Assembly: GCF_900068895.1 (NCBI RefSeq)
Contig: NZ_CDPK01000012.1
Coordinates: forward strand, 1-64,000
Length of the DNA: 64,000 nt
Reading direction: 5' to 3'
Source: Erwinia sp. ErVv1
GTDB lineage: Bacteria; Pseudomonadota; Gammaproteobacteria; Enterobacterales; Enterobacteriaceae
Below the pieces are notes generated by a model that was given only the letters and a program-made list of their open reading frames with translations, was not told the DNA's origin and made no database searches. Below, in pieces: positions 43,201 through 51,584 of this stretch. Position 1 is the first letter of the stretch. The number at the start of each line of letters is the position of its first letter. A program made the translations under genes and the position numbers.

Positions 43201-45258
43201 AAGTAATTTTACCTGCTCAGAAGTGCCATTTAGTGAATTCTCTAAAGACTCGACTCGAGCTAGTGCAGCTGCCGCATACTCTTGACTTAAAACCTTTTCA
43301 TGTTCGTATGTTTTAATCACTTCGCTAATTTCAGCGATTTGTTTTTGTTTAACTTTCAACTCGTTCTTATATGCTGCAATTTGCTCAGCTAAAGTGCTGT
43401 TAGAATCGTTCAACTCATTTATTTTACTATCATACTGGTCAAATTTAGTATTCACTGCAAACTCTTTCTCAGCCTCTTTAGCAGACATAACATGATTTAA
43501 AAGATCAATTTTATCTTTTAGAATCAAAACTTCTTTACCCAATTCAGTTGCTTGTTGTGCATACTCAACAATAGGCAGACGCGTCTTAATAATAGCATTA
43601 TCGAAACCAGATCGCATGTTAGGGGGACTCCCCAGCTGGGTTTGTTCCATGAAAATAAACTCACGTTCCCAGTATTCAACGATATCACTATCCGTTATCT
43701 TAAGCTCTGATTCTAACAAAATCTCCCTAACTACCTGCGTGAGATTAAGGTTATTTCCACTTTGCGAAGGTGAAACAGATGTAACACGCAATAGTGAGTG
43801 CATTACCCCCCTAAATACTACATAACCTAAATTAATATTATCATTTGCGACCCATTCGAGATCAATGATCTTAATTGAACCTTCATCACCGACAAGTATA
43901 TTAAATGGCATTGCATCATTATATTTACCTGGCAGGATAGTATCCTTATCAATGTCGCGGTTCAGTCCAGCATCATCAATAATATATTTCACCCAGCGTG
44001 AGACCCATTGTACAATTGAGTTAATACTCCAGCCTGGGGCGTTTAAAAGAGTATTCAACTCACACCACAGGCTTTGACCACCATAAAAGGCAACTTTATT
44101 ATCTAGCTCATGATGAAAAGTGTGATTATATTCATCACGAGAAAAATCTTCATTTCGATCCATAGGCTTAGTTGTTACTACTAATTCTCCCTGTTCCTCA
44201 CTTATTTCAATAGTTTTGTTGAACTGAGGTAATCGACCATCAGAATAATGAAATAAAGCAGTATTACCGGTAAAGTCTTTTTTTACTAAGGTTGATGAAG
44301 CAATGAACAGAAAAGAATTGCTTAAATCTGGTGCGAGATTGTTCAGCCAGACGGACTTTATTGCCTGATCTAGTGAAAAAACTGGTTCCGAAATGCCTTG
44401 AGGATCTTTATGAGCACTTTCAACTGCTATTTGAGTGAGTTGTTTTGAGTACTTTTCCCAGCCCAAAGGGGTAACAATATCTGTTGGCAACTTATAGTCT
44501 GGAAGGGGTAAGTATTCCGATATATTTGATAAGCCGGCTCTCTCGAGGATCTCTTTAAGCTCATTCCTTCCAAACGTCATCACTCCTTGTTTGTCATATG
44601 AATTATTTATTCCAAACATAGGTTGACCAACGTGGTCTTCAGCAGCGCCAGCGAAATATTTAATACCTAATTTATTTTCAATAGCGATAAAAAGGCTACC
44701 ATCTGTTTTGAGATTACCTTTACAGAAATGTATTAGATTATCTTGACCCGACTCACCAAGAAACATCCTTGCATATTCGAGGACGCCAATGAGTAATACA
44801 TAATCAAATTTTTCAAGGTTAGGCAATTTATCACTGGGTGAGCAAATAATCTCAACATTGGGGAGATCACTACAACGCTCGCGAGCAATTGTCGCGCGTC
44901 TTAGGCTTCCTTCAACAGAAACGACTTCTGCGCCAGTTTCGCCCAGGAAACGTGTTATAGCTCCACATCCACAACCGATTTCAAGAACCCTTTTCCCCGA
45001 GAAATGTTGAGTAAAAGGGCGTAGTAAATTTGCACGTCTGGATGTCAAATGATAAGTTGAAGGCCAATCAATCATTTTAGTGGCTAATTCAGCCGAATTG
45101 CATCTCTTATCTGTAACAGTTTTCATAATGTTTAACAGATAAAGCTCTGCTTCATCGCCATCGTTATATGCAAAGTCAATCGCGTTTTCAGGAATCCATA
45201 CCCTCTCCTCGCCTAGACGGAAGTTCCCAGCATGCATAAGTTCTTGAAATTTAGTCAT
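40270..45258 (-). CDS. Giant O-antigen protein: WbdD-like methyltransferase/kinase-like/coiled-coil fused to RgpF-like GT and HAD module
   Basis: 1662 residues, one uninterrupted frame overlapping the wzt stop by eight bases. Residues 88-210 are a SAM methyltransferase (VLEIGCGCGAITRFLG, 91-106). About 330-480 looks kinase-like: D448-A-M-P-F-N453 and I-I-D466-L-E resemble the catalytic loop and metal-binding Asp, though no clear glycine loop or catalytic HxD is seen. 570-695 is a heptad-rich coiled coil ending NSWKLTKPLRF. About 795-1055 is an RgpF/rhamnan-synthesis glycosyltransferase domain (ALHCHIYYFDL, VPNRGRDIGPM, IGHIQSKKS). About 1066-1240 is a HAD hydrolase (FDIFDTLL, LISDMFLP, MIGDNERSD), followed by a COG5610-type tail with SRRAVNVPK. 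The first three parts have the order of the WbdD chain terminator and ruler. I infer synthesis plus capping of the O-chain exported by Wzm/Wzt. The functions are unproven. Confidence 0.8.
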   Translation of the reverse strand: MTKFQELMHAGNFRLGEERVWIPENAIDFAYNDGDEAELYLLNIMKTVTDKRCNSAELATKMIDWPSTYHLTSRRANLLRPFTQHFSGKRVLEIGCGCGAITRFLGETGAEVVSVEGSLRRATIARERCSDLPNVEIICSPSDKLPNLEKFDYVLLIGVLEYARMFLGESGQDNLIHFCKGNLKTDGSLFIAIENKLGIKYFAGAAEDHVGQPMFGINNSYDKQGVMTFGRNELKEILERAGLSNISEYLPLPDYKLPTDIVTPLGWEKYSKQLTQIAVESAHKDPQGISEPVFSLDQAIKSVWLNNLAPDLSNSFLFIASSTLVKKDFTGNTALFHYSDGRLPQFNKTIEISEEQGELVVTTKPMDRNEDFSRDEYNHTFHHELDNKVAFYGGQSLWCELNTLLNAPGWSINSIVQWVSRWVKYIIDDAGLNRDIDKDTILPGKYNDAMPFNILVGDEGSIKIIDLEWVANDNINLGYVVFRGVMHSLLRVTSVSPSQSGNNLNLTQVVREILLESELKITDSDIVEYWEREFIFMEQTQLGSPPNMRSGFDNAIIKTRLPIVEYAQQATELGKEVLILKDKIDLLNHVMSAKEAEKEFAVNTKFDQYDSKINELNDSNSTLAEQIAAYKNELKVKQKQIAEISEVIKTYEHEKVLSQEYAAAALARVESLENSLNGTSEQVKLLNDQISNLVNTNSWKLTKPLRFAMRLIRGQHSVALAPFKIKTRAFLKTAYYKSPPNIRSKLLDTAFKFRPSWFLHHPEYQRRHGMSIVDSDIAQDLVDLTLLPTLYTEAPGRIALHCHIYYFDLIEEFVHHISQVPYSLDVFVSVTSKEGRDVCKTALSELKNIGKLVVDIVPNRGRDIGPMFAHFGNQLKAYDFIGHIQSKKSLYNAGATQGWREYLFNALLGSTQNVEKIFSQFISNPKLGIIYPQAYVQVPYAAFSWLANRADGQMLCNKMKIAMPDAYFNFPAGSMFWARTDALRPLLDLNLGWNDFPEELAQNDGTLAHAIERLLGAVPTALSYDSLIIKDHGSPSWSTFRFDQQYFGRSFDSYRYLINDSETHLVAFDIFDTLLIRPLLNPDHTKKVITELLTTHEAKLFSQFRSIAEAEARAEAGRDIDLHVIYEKFSSLSGLSLSRCKEIAGIEADVELASVSLRPDALNLWGMVKESGKRVILISDMFLPESLIGEMLHKNGISGWDNFYLSSSIGMRKDTGDLYRHAFEKEDIPGKNVLMIGDNERSDLQLPADSFGVRCLHLLRANDVAKSLPYYQKLVADSKITKSINDELTLSLIVQKNLNKVANVDPDDLRIYSERPYQLGYNLVGPLLVSFSDWLMKTAKSSSIEQLYFLAREGKIIKEVFDLWSDTFNEKPESHYLQLSRRAVNVPKIRSMADIREIAKIDFFPNELESFLFERFGLTLDDDLWQEIYQKGLWTSDQKIHIQNHDLSKIEPLLEFLMPVILASSKVELVGVQQYLSEVGILDNPASAIVDVGYSGTIQKALISLMNRPVHGLYMATSDLIQKGLHPLASAKGCFVSDSVPNFMGSRIFNKSFALEQLLSANDAQIAKFVIEKDGTISKVFKPLRDEEKSTRCIRDSLQEGVRDYVKDACKIKKEFYPMFKPSLYVADKLYSGFVDSGKDKQNTVLQNLVLDDDYCGRGLVS

Positions 45259-46651
45259 GGTAAATGTCTATTCTCGCGTTTAAATCAGTAAATCCGGTGA
45301 AACTTCCTACTGGCCCAACGGATATATGAATTGAATCGTAGCGACGGTCGTGAGGGATAATTTCTCCCTCAATAGTGCTACTTGCTACCCCGACTGAGAG
45401 AAAATAATCCCCTTCATAGAGCAAGTTAGGTAGTTTAATTGAAACAACTATATTTTCGCCTTCACGCACACTTTCTAACTCTTCTGAGTTAAGCCACTCA
45501 GTATTCGTATTGTAGATTGTGATGCCTTCCTTCGTCTTAACCGCAAAACCTATGATTGGTCGAACGATAAGGCTATAAAAATTGATCTTAAGCATCAATT
45601 TAATCTCATCAAGAGGTTCGAATGATGAGGGGAATTCCTTTCCGTTTTGTTCAAGATAAAAATCAGAGATTTCAACAGCGCGATCTCCCCAACGATACTC
45701 AGCCGGGTTATAGTTAAACCGCTCAACAAAGCTTCCGTTAAGCATTTTTGCTCTGTCTGTTGACACTTCTTTCAAAAATGGAGATCCGCCTGTGTTGTTT
45801 TCACGAGCCAAACGATCTTTCTCACCTTTTGCAGCATTAGTAATTTGTTTATCAACTTTATCCCTGACTGACCCTTGAATTTCTTTTTTTCCAAACAGAA
45901 TATCAAGATAACGATTTACTATATCTTTAGGTTTACCATTAGCCTGAATAACTCCAGCATCAAGCAAAATAGCCTGATCGCAATGAGTAACTATTTGTTC
46001 TGTTGCATGAGAAACAAAAAGAATTGATGTACCATCTTGTTTAAGTCTATTGAGCCGAGCAAAACATTTAGCTTGAAATTTAGCATCGCCGACAGCTAAA
46101 GCTTCATCAACAATCAAAATATCAGGATTAATTTGAGCTTGAACTGCGAAGGCAAGCCTGACCAACATCCCACTTGAATATGAGCGGACAGGTGAATCAA
46201 TAAAGCGACCTATATCTGCAAAAGAAAGTATATCGTCAAGTTTATTATCAGTTTCATCTCTGCTTAGTCCTAGGAGAGAAGCGTTTAAGTACACATTTTC
46301 ACGGCCAGTAAAGTCACTATTGAATCCAGCTCCGAGCTCGAGTAAAGCAGCAATTCGACCATTAACTTTCACATTTCCCTGAGTTGGCGTTAATGTACCC
46401 GCAATTATTTGCAAAAGGGTAGATTTTCCGGAGCCATTTCTTCCAACCAATCCCATAGTTTGCCCTTTGGGCAATGTGAAAGAGATATCCTTAAGCGCCC
46501 AAAACTCTTCGTGGTACACACCAGGCTCCCGACCTAAAGCGCGATCCAGTCGAGGAAAAACGAATTGTTTTAATCGATGCACTGGGTTTTCGTAAACATG
46601 AAAGCATTTACTTACCTGTGAGACTACGATTGCATTTTCTTTAGAGGACAT
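45251..46651 (-). CDS. wzt: O-antigen ABC exporter ATP-binding protein with C-terminal substrate-recognition domain
   Basis: 466 residues from the ATG at 46651; a longer frame back to 46687 overlaps wzm more and lacks a ribosome site. The ATPase domain (about 1-235) has Walker A GLVGRNGSGKSTLLQ, signature YSSGMLVRLAFA, Walker B DILIVDEAL and switch His in SHATEQ. The C-terminal extension (about 300-466) is a beta-sandwich-like Wzt_C domain (RWGDRAVEISDFYL, ending LNARIDIYHD). Such extensions bind the modified non-reducing end of the O-chain and license export. It is coupled to wzm upstream and the giant protein downstream. Confidence 0.93.
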   Translation of the reverse strand: MSSKENAIVVSQVSKCFHVYENPVHRLKQFVFPRLDRALGREPGVYHEEFWALKDISFTLPKGQTMGLVGRNGSGKSTLLQIIAGTLTPTQGNVKVNGRIAALLELGAGFNSDFTGRENVYLNASLLGLSRDETDNKLDDILSFADIGRFIDSPVRSYSSGMLVRLAFAVQAQINPDILIVDEALAVGDAKFQAKCFARLNRLKQDGTSILFVSHATEQIVTHCDQAILLDAGVIQANGKPKDIVNRYLDILFGKKEIQGSVRDKVDKQITNAAKGEKDRLARENNTGGSPFLKEVSTDRAKMLNGSFVERFNYNPAEYRWGDRAVEISDFYLEQNGKEFPSSFEPLDEIKLMLKINFYSLIVRPIIGFAVKTKEGITIYNTNTEWLNSEELESVREGENIVVSIKLPNLLYEGDYFLSVGVASSTIEGEIIPHDRRYDSIHISVGPVGSFTGFTDLNARIDIYHD

Positions 46652-47474
46652 CTGCAAAGCCTTTTCGAGTTTTTTGAAACCAGACATAACAAACCCACAT
46701 TATGAAAGTAGCTACACATGTGTATATCGCAATTCCGTAAAAATCTGGAAATCTACCCCATACTAATACTTCTCTGGCCTGCTCAATTATAAATGTTAAT
46801 GGATTGAGCATGATAATTGATTGAAACTTCACAGGTAATGCACTGATAGGGTAGAAAATAGGCGAAAGAAACATCAGCACCGTCATCAAAATTGATATTG
46901 TTTGTCCAATATCACGTAAATACACACCTAAAGCAGATAAAAACCACGACAATCCTAACGTAAATATTATTAATGGAAAAAATACAAGGGGTAAAAAAAC
47001 TGCCGTCCAATGAATATAGCCATTGAAAATTAGACAAGCGGTTAGTAAAACAATCAAACTTATTACTGAATGAAAAACTACGCATGCGATATTTGTTATA
47101 GATAGAATCTCCAGAGGAAAAACTACCTTTTTAACATAGTTAACATTGCTAATAATCAAAGTGGGTGCACGAATTAATGCCTCCGCAAAAAGCGTATGTA
47201 TGATCAAGCCTACAAACAGGATTATCGCGAAATCGCTTTTTGAGTCTGCTGCAGATGATGCTCCCCATCTGGCTTTAAAAACTACTGAAAACACAAATGT
47301 GTATACTGCCAACATAAATATTGGGTTGATAAATGACCAAAGTAGACCCATCGCAGATCCCCTGTAACGCCCTACGACCTCACGCTTTGACATTTGGTAA
47401 ATCAACTGGCGTTCAGAAATTAGTTTTTTTATAAGTTTTACCGGTGAAACGGACTTAGTAGAGTGCGGGTCCAT
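46641..47474 (-). CDS. wzm: O-antigen ABC exporter permease
   Basis: About 277 residues from the ATG at 47474, which has GGGA upstream; an ATG four codons earlier (47486) is possible. The cytosolic N-terminus ends SKREVVGRYRGSAMGLLWSFINP, a signature of ABC-2 polysaccharide permeases, followed by about six transmembrane segments. The C-terminal motif NPLTFIIEQAREVLVWG is typical. With Wzt it moves the lipid-linked O-polysaccharide to the periplasm. It overlaps wzt by 11 bases. Confidence 0.93.
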   Translation of the reverse strand: MDPHSTKSVSPVKLIKKLISERQLIYQMSKREVVGRYRGSAMGLLWSFINPIFMLAVYTFVFSVVFKARWGASSAADSKSDFAIILFVGLIIHTLFAEALIRAPTLIISNVNYVKKVVFPLEILSITNIACVVFHSVISLIVLLTACLIFNGYIHWTAVFLPLVFFPLIIFTLGLSWFLSALGVYLRDIGQTISILMTVLMFLSPIFYPISALPVKFQSIIMLNPLTFIIEQAREVLVWGRFPDFYGIAIYTCVATFIMWVCYVWFQKTRKGFADVL

Positions 47475-47571
47475 GTTAATTCCCATATAGCAGATTTAGC
47501 TTCAGCCATAGTGTTCAATGACTGGGATAACTTTGAAGTGTACGCTTCTTGATCGATTAATATGCAGGCAA

Positions 47572-48447
47572 CTAATCAGTATAAGAGTGTAATTTCTTCA
47601 GCGCGGCTTGCCAGTCACTGGGTTGAATATGGAAATTTTCCAAAATCTTTGAGCAGTTAAGCTTCGAGTTCAACGGGCGCCTTGCAGGAGTGGGGTAATC
47701 AAACGTGGTAATAGATCGGATAAGTGGCTTACGATTGATCAGTGCACTATTAGACGCAATGGTAAGAATTTTATCAGCAAACTCATACCAGTTGGTATAC
47801 GGAAAACCACTGAAGTGATAAATACCCCATTTAATCTCAGAACCCTCCAAAATCCTTTGTGATATAGTCAGCAGTGCGTTAGCAATGTCTCCCGCCCATG
47901 TAGGGCTACCATACTGATCCCCTACTACGTCAAGGGTTTCTCGGTCCCTGGCTAAACGGATCATTGTCTTAACAAAATTATTACCGAATTCTCCAAAAAC
48001 CCAGGCAGTTCTCATTATGATATGACGCTGACAATATTGCTGTATTGCCTTCTCACCCGCCAGCTTGCTGGCACCGTAAACTCCGGTTGGTCCTGTTGCA
48101 TCATTTTCTTGGTAAAGCCCATCTTTGTCGCCAGAAAAGACATAATCTGTTGAAATATGCAGCAGTGCTGCACCCGATTTTTCAGCAGCCTGTGCCAGAA
48201 ATTTCGCACCATCACAATTTATAGCATAAGCCGCTATTTCTTCCGTTTCGGCTTTATCTACTGCAGTATAGGCGGCAGCATTGATAATTATATCTGGTTT
48301 AAAATCACTCACTATAGCGTCTATTGCTGATGAGTCGGTAATGTCCAAACCTGAGCGATCAACGGCACGAACGATCCACTGGGGACAGGCTTGCCTAGTT
48401 ATCTCACGGCCAACTTGTCCTGCCGCGCCCAAAATCAGTAATCTCAT
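47572..48447 (-). CDS. rmlD: dTDP-4-dehydrorhamnose reductase
   Basis: Last step to dTDP-L-rhamnose (NAD(P)H). 291 residues: Rossmann motif LILGAAGQVGREI, NAAAYTAVDKAE, STDYVFSGDKDG, active-site YGASKLAGEKA (YxxxK), and HIIMRTAWVFGEFGNNFVKTM. It is between rmlC and wzm on the minus strand, in the AT-rich O-antigen unit. Confidence 0.97.
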   Translation of the reverse strand: MRLLILGAAGQVGREITRQACPQWIVRAVDRSGLDITDSSAIDAIVSDFKPDIIINAAAYTAVDKAETEEIAAYAINCDGAKFLAQAAEKSGAALLHISTDYVFSGDKDGLYQENDATGPTGVYGASKLAGEKAIQQYCQRHIIMRTAWVFGEFGNNFVKTMIRLARDRETLDVVGDQYGSPTWAGDIANALLTISQRILEGSEIKWGIYHFSGFPYTNWYEFADKILTIASNSALINRKPLIRSITTFDYPTPARRPLNSKLNCSKILENFHIQPSDWQAALKKLHSYTD

Positions 48448-48538
48448 TAGTTAAACCATTCTGCGAAAGCAGCCATTTTCATTATAACTGGGAACTTAGC
48501 CCCACATAGTGGGATCTGAAACCTGTTGTAAAGCGGAG

Positions 48539-49072
48539 TTAAAATAATGTTGACAATAATTGGCCTTGCTGATCTTTTACCGACAGCAATGGCTCAGTAA
48601 TTGGCCAGTCGATACCAACGGCAGGATCGTTCCAGAGCAAACAACCCTCACTTTCAGGATCATAATAATTGGTGCATTTATATTCAAAATCAGCGTAATC
48701 TGACACTACGACAAAGCCATGTGCCAAACCTGGTGGTATCCAGAACTGAGTTTTATTCTCTTCAGAGAGAATTACTCCAACCCATTGACCATAAGTGGGA
48801 GAATTAACACGTATATCTACTGCAACATCAAAGACTTCACCGCGTACAACCCTTACGAGCTTACCCTGCGGGTTAACCCGTTGAAAATGTAAACCCCGGA
48901 GTACGCCTTTTGCCGAACGCGAGTGGTTGTCCTGAACAAAATCGCAATCGGTTTCCAATAATTCCCGGTAACGGTTTTGCTGGTAAGTTTCCAGGAAAAA
49001 ACCACGTTCATCGCCAAAAACCTTAGGCTCGAGAATTTTCACACCTGCAATTTTGGTATTGATAACATTCAT
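48539..49072 (-). CDS. rmlC: dTDP-4-dehydrorhamnose 3,5-epimerase
   Basis: 177-residue cupin: VFGDERGFFLETYQ, the catalytic region DNHSRSAKGVLRGLHFQ (active-site His), LVRVVRGEVFDVAVDIR, IPPGLAHGFVV and YKCTNYYDPESEGCLLWNDPAVGIDWP. It is first gene of the minus-strand O-antigen unit; rmlB starts 500 bases away in the other direction. Confidence 0.97.
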   Translation of the reverse strand: MNVINTKIAGVKILEPKVFGDERGFFLETYQQNRYRELLETDCDFVQDNHSRSAKGVLRGLHFQRVNPQGKLVRVVRGEVFDVAVDIRVNSPTYGQWVGVILSEENKTQFWIPPGLAHGFVVVSDYADFEYKCTNYYDPESEGCLLWNDPAVGIDWPITEPLLSVKDQQGQLLSTLF

Positions 49073-49572
49073 TTAATCAAACTCTTATGGGAAAAATTGA
49101 TGGCATGATAGGTTTACTGCCGTTATTCACTGTAGCTTAACATACCCATAAAAAGGACTAAAGACATCAGCCTTACGTCCAGTACCACTCATGGGTGATA
49201 GTTTACTTATCCTTTCAGAACCTGCATATCATTTATGAAGAAAAATTAAGAACTTTCTGTAGGAATTTCTCTCCTTTTGATGAAAAAATTGTCTATTCAC
49301 TGAATCAGTTTTACAGATGATAGGTTTGTATGGTTTTTACCCACCCCCCACATGAAATTTTTTTTATGGTAGCCTAAAAGCGTAAACTTCAGTCATAGGG
49401 CTATCCGGTCTAAAATGGAGAATTTTGCCCCGAAAAGTTTGTTTGACACATCGTTTTCCGCGTATAATTTTGCTCGAATTTAGCGATTTTTGAGCTAAAT
49501 GGGGTAAGGGTTACATTGTCACGATTGAACGTGATCAGATGTACAAGTCGATACTTATTACAGAGCATTTCT
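49073..49572. promoter_or_regulatory. Divergent regulatory region rmlC / rmlB with JUMPstart-like sequence
   Basis: 500 bases, AT-rich, no gene. On the minus strand 49150-49111 reads GGTATGTTAAGC, then 12 bases later CGGCAGTAAACC; this resembles the JUMPstart core (GGTAGCTGTTAAGC ... GGCGGTAGCGT) but the ops part is degenerate. On the plus strand TTGACA (49443-49448) and TATAAT (49463-49468) are both perfect hexamers but only 14 bases apart, so the rmlB promoter is uncertain. A TTTAGC/GCTAAA hairpin follows at about 49480-49500. Confidence 0.4.
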
Positions 49573-50637
49573 ATGAAGATTCTGGTAACAGGCGGTGCTG
49601 GGTTTATTGGTTCAGCAGTTGTAAGAAACATTATTCATAACACATCCGATGATGTACTCATTATTGATAGCCTGACTTATGCAGGTAATCTCGAATCGCT
49701 GGAGCCCGTTGCGTCTAACTCACGTTACGCCTTTACCAGAAAAAACATCTGTGATCGTACAGGTTTAGACGAAATTTTTTCTCAGTTTCAACCTGATGCC
49801 GTAATGCATTTAGCTGCTGAAAGTCATGTGGATCGCTCCATAGATGGTCCTTCGGCTTTTATTGAAACTAATATCGTTGGCACCTATACCTTACTCGAAG
49901 CAACTCGCGCTTACTGGTCGGCTTTGTCCCACGATAAAAAAATGGATTTTCGCTTCCACCACATTTCGACTGATGAGGTATATGGCGACCTTCACGGCAC
50001 TGACGAGCTGTTTGTAGAAACCACACCTTATGCGCCCAGCAGCCCATATTCTGCTTCAAAAGCTTCAAGCGACCACCTGGTCAGGGCATGGCATCGTACT
50101 TACGGCCTACCTATAATTATTACTAATTGCTCAAACAACTATGGCCCCTACCATTTTCCTGAGAAGCTGATACCGCTTGTTATACTTAACGCCCTTGCCG
50201 GTAAACCTTTACCCGTCTACGGAGAAGGATTGCAAGTACGTGACTGGTTGTATGTTGAGGACCACGCGCGCGCGTTATATGAAGTTGTCTCAAAAGGTGA
50301 AGTTGGTGAGACCTATAATATTGGCGGTAACAACGAGCGCAGGAATATCGACGTGGTGAAAACCATTTGCTCAATTTTGGATGAACTTATAGAGCATAAG
50401 CCTGACGGCATCACTCATTTCGCATCATTGATTACTCACGTCACAGATCGTCCCGGCCATGATATGCGCTATGCCATTGATGCGAGTAAAATTGCACGTG
50501 ATTTAGGCTGGAAGCCGCAGGAAACTTTTGAGTCTGGTATACGTAAAACAGTTGAATGGTACCTTGCTAATGAAGAATGGTGGCAGCGTGTTCAGAGTGG
50601 CGCTTATGCTGGTGAACGTCTTGGCTTAAGCAAGTAA
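49573..50637 (+). CDS. rmlB: dTDP-glucose 4,6-dehydratase
   Basis: 354 residues from the ATG at 49573 ([14 protein letters not shown]); the open frame extends upstream without similarity. Extended [42 protein letters not shown], active-site [14 protein letters not shown], then [20 protein letters not shown] and [19 protein letters not shown]. It is followed 17 bases later by rmlA. Orientation is opposite to rmlC and rmlD. Confidence 0.97.
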   Translation: MKILVTGGAGFIGSAVVRNIIHNTSDDVLIIDSLTYAGNLESLEPVASNSRYAFTRKNICDRTGLDEIFSQFQPDAVMHLAAESHVDRSIDGPSAFIETNIVGTYTLLEATRAYWSALSHDKKMDFRFHHISTDEVYGDLHGTDELFVETTPYAPSSPYSASKASSDHLVRAWHRTYGLPIIITNCSNNYGPYHFPEKLIPLVILNALAGKPLPVYGEGLQVRDWLYVEDHARALYEVVSKGEVGETYNIGGNNERRNIDVVKTICSILDELIEHKPDGITHFASLITHVTDRPGHDMRYAIDASKIARDLGWKPQETFESGIRKTVEWYLANEEWWQRVQSGAYAGERLGLSK

Positions 50638-50654
50638 CGACTTTAAGGAATTTT

Positions 50655-51527
50655 ATGAAAGGTATCGTTTTAGCCGGTGGTTCCGGGACACGTCTTTATC
50701 CGATTACGCGTGGCATATCAAAACAGCTATTGCCAATATATGACAAGCCGATGATCTACTATCCGATTTCCGTGCTTATGCTGGCAGGAATTAGGGAAAT
50801 TTTGATTATCACTACACAAGACGATCTGCCGTCTTTCCAGCGATTACTTGGTGATGGCAACCAGTTTGGGGTGAAGTTTCAGTACGCTGTTCAACCTTCC
50901 CCTGATGGCTTGGCTCAGGCCTTTATCATCGGTGAAGAGTTCATTGCGGGTGAGTCATGTGCATTAGTTCTCGGTGACAATATTTTCTTCGGTCAGAGCT
51001 TCGGTAAAAAACTGGAAACTGCAGCACAGTCAGCTTCAGGAGCAACCGTGTTTGGTTACCAGGTGATGGATCCTGAGCGTTTTGGGGTCGTTGAATTTGA
51101 CGATAAGTTCAAAGCTCTTTCCATTGAAGAGAAACCACTGAAACCGAAGTCACACTGGGCGGTCACCGGGCTCTATTTTTACGATAAGAACGTCGTGGAA
51201 ATGGCTAAACAGGTTAAACCATCTCACCGCGGTGAGCTCGAAATCACTACGCTGAACGAAATGTATATGGAAAAGGGCCAACTCAACGTTGAACTTCTGG
51301 GCCGTGGATTCGCCTGGCTGGATACAGGAACACATGACAGCCTTATCGAAGCCTCGCAGTTTATCCATACCATTGAAAAACGTCAGGGTATGAAAGTAGC
51401 ATGTCTCGAAGAGATCGCGTGGCGAAAAGGTTGGCTCAGGTACGAGCAAGTAGCTGCACAAGCCAAGCTGATGGCGAAAACTTCATATGGCCAATATCTG
51501 CAAAACTTAATTGACGAGAAAATCTGA
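50655..51527 (+). CDS. rmlA: Glucose-1-phosphate thymidylyltransferase
   Basis: First step of dTDP-rhamnose synthesis. 290 residues: [35 protein letters not shown] (nucleotidyltransferase signature), [13 protein letters not shown] (metal Asp), [20 protein letters not shown], and [20 protein letters not shown] precedes the ATG. It is convergent with galE; a terminator lies between. Confidence 0.97.
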   Translation: MKGIVLAGGSGTRLYPITRGISKQLLPIYDKPMIYYPISVLMLAGIREILIITTQDDLPSFQRLLGDGNQFGVKFQYAVQPSPDGLAQAFIIGEEFIAGESCALVLGDNIFFGQSFGKKLETAAQSASGATVFGYQVMDPERFGVVEFDDKFKALSIEEKPLKPKSHWAVTGLYFYDKNVVEMAKQVKPSHRGELEITTLNEMYMEKGQLNVELLGRGFAWLDTGTHDSLIEASQFIHTIEKRQGMKVACLEEIAWRKGWLRYEQVAAQAKLMAKTSYGQYLQNLIDEKI

Positions 51528-51550
51528 CGCCGGACAGGTTTGAATGTTAA

Positions 51551-51577
51551 AAGCACAGTCACTACTGTGCTTTTTTT
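51551..51577 (+). terminator. rmlA terminator
   Basis: Stem AAGCACAGT / ACTGTGCTT (9 bp, loop CACT) followed by TTTTTTT, 23 bases past the rmlA stop and just before the end of the convergent galE gene. Confidence 0.9.
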
Positions 51578-51584
51578 ATGATTA

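Noticed and set aside
49443-49468. TTGACA and TATAAT before rmlB as a strong promoter
   Set aside because: Both hexamers are perfect but the 14-base spacer is too short for a normal sigma-70 promoter, so not listed as a promoter in its own right.
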